NCBI GenBank assembly: GCA_905221605.1 | Contig: CAJNDS010002681.1 | Span: 206,501-270,500 of the forward strand | Direction of reading: 5' to 3' | From: Symbiodinium natans | Taxonomy: Eukaryota > Sar > Dinophyceae > Suessiales > Symbiodiniaceae | Length of the DNA stretch: 64,000 nt | Shown: positions 63,290 to 64,000 of the stretch, piece by piece | Position numbering within the stretch: the stretch's first letter is position 1 | Layout of the letters: each line of letters starts with the position of its first letter | Notes under the pieces: generated by a model | Told to the model about the DNA's origin: nothing | Database searches by the model: none | The model's input: only the letters and a program-made list of their open reading frames with translations | Position numbers and translations under genes: made by a program

Positions 63290-64000
63290 CTAAGGCTCCC
63301 CAAGATCCTGTATAAGCCTCCCTGGGTACCTACCCCCAGGACCGAGCTTTGTTCTATAGGGTTCTCAAGGGAGGAAAGGCTTCAAGGGGGGTAGGTACCT
63401 AGGGAACCTTAGGGAGGGAGTGTAGGGAGTATTAGGGAACCTTGGGTTCTAAACCCCCCTTGAACCCCACTCCCTTAGGAACCCTATAATCAAATCATTC
63501 TTAGATTCGACTGGCAGACCTCGGGTTAAAGCGGCTTTTCCGGAAGCTCCCACAGAAAGTGCAGGGAGAAACCTCCGCACTGTACACAAGGCGAGATTCC
63601 CGGCTGGGTGGACTTAACTTTGGCCCTAAAACCCGAAAAAAACCCCCAACCCGAAACCCTAAACCTGAAACCCTAACCCTCAGACCCGTAAAAGAAACCC
63701 AAAAAACCCAAAAGCCCCAAAAGCCCCAAAACCCCAAAAAAACCAAAATCCGAAACCCGAAAACCCTGAAGCCTGAAGCCCTATAACCCAAAACCCTAAA
63801 CCCTAAACCCTGAACCCTAAACCCTAAACCCAAAAAGCCCTCAACCCGAAAATGAACCATTCGGTGCTGGCGGGGCGCCCCAGGAGGAGCCTGGCGAAGG
63901 CCTCATGGTCTTCCTGGCTCCAGCCACCTCTTGGCCCAAAGGCGTTCGTATAGGGGAGCTGTTTTAGAGTTCTCGGGTTTTGTTGCTGGGTTTCTGGGAG
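63290..64000. other. Right-edge unique stretch
   Basis: Contains a hairpin around CTTAGGGAGGGAGTGTAGG (63300-63480) and degenerate CCCTAAA sequence (63650-63840). The GC-rich end (63855-63960) may hold part of another exon island, cut off by the window. Confidence 0.35.

Noticed and set aside
461-64000. A true chromosome end (telomere or subtelomere)
   Set aside because: Arrays are short, in both orientations, spread evenly over 64 kb and separated by exon-like islands; no terminal array of single orientation exists.

Overview
This 64 kb window reads as nuclear DNA of a microbial eukaryote, most likely a dinoflagellate. Four things point that way: Arabidopsis-type telomere units (TTTAGGG/CCCTAAA) scattered through the whole window, very small exons with strongly GC-ending codons, splice donors that include GC as well as GT, and mostly same-strand exon order. 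A chromerid or another alga with the same telomere unit cannot be excluded. No bacterial operon, CRISPR array, rRNA or tRNA was seen, and no long uninterrupted gene.

The layout is unusual. Roughly 80 telomere-like arrays, in both orientations, alternate with short unique islands of about 50-200 bp and longer non-coding stretches. Most short islands with CCCTAAA on the left and TTTAGGG on the right read as exons. The introns start with GTTTAGGG and end with CCCTAAA followed closely by AG. Most exons sit on the minus strand. Gene ends are hard to assign because exons are tiny and both strands are often open; where the strand is uncertain I say so.

Main landmarks: 4.7-6.9 kb, minus-strand exons; 10.7 kb, a plus-strand exon; 13.3-15.1 kb, a minus-strand gene start with a good Kozak context; 18.2-22.0 kb, minus-strand exons and a 251-bp satellite; 25.5-35.5 kb, many minus-strand exons; 36.5-37.9 kb, a 465-bp tandem repeat; 38.3-38.9 kb, a two-exon gene piece whose 100-nt telomeric intron lies between 19-bp direct repeats; 40.8-41.4 kb, a TBC (Rab-GAP-like) exon; 41.8-48.2 kb, charged helical exons; 47.1-47.5 kb, a plus-strand gene split by a hairpin element acting as an intron; 49.1-56.9 kb, minus-strand exons including a TPR-like one, a DUF2358/SnoaL-like one and a ClpP-like one; 62.3-62.6 kb, a decayed LINE fragment.

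Two families of short inverted-repeat elements (called H1 and H2 here) and several weaker ones are spread through the window. H2 (ends CTTGGAGGTTCATG and its complement, usually next to TA) coincides with exon borders at several places and is spliced in phase at 47.28-47.42 kb. The window therefore appears to hold two kinds of mobile or self-expanding introns: telomere-repeat introns and H2 hairpin introns. Exon positions are hand-read; RNA data are needed to fix strand and frame.
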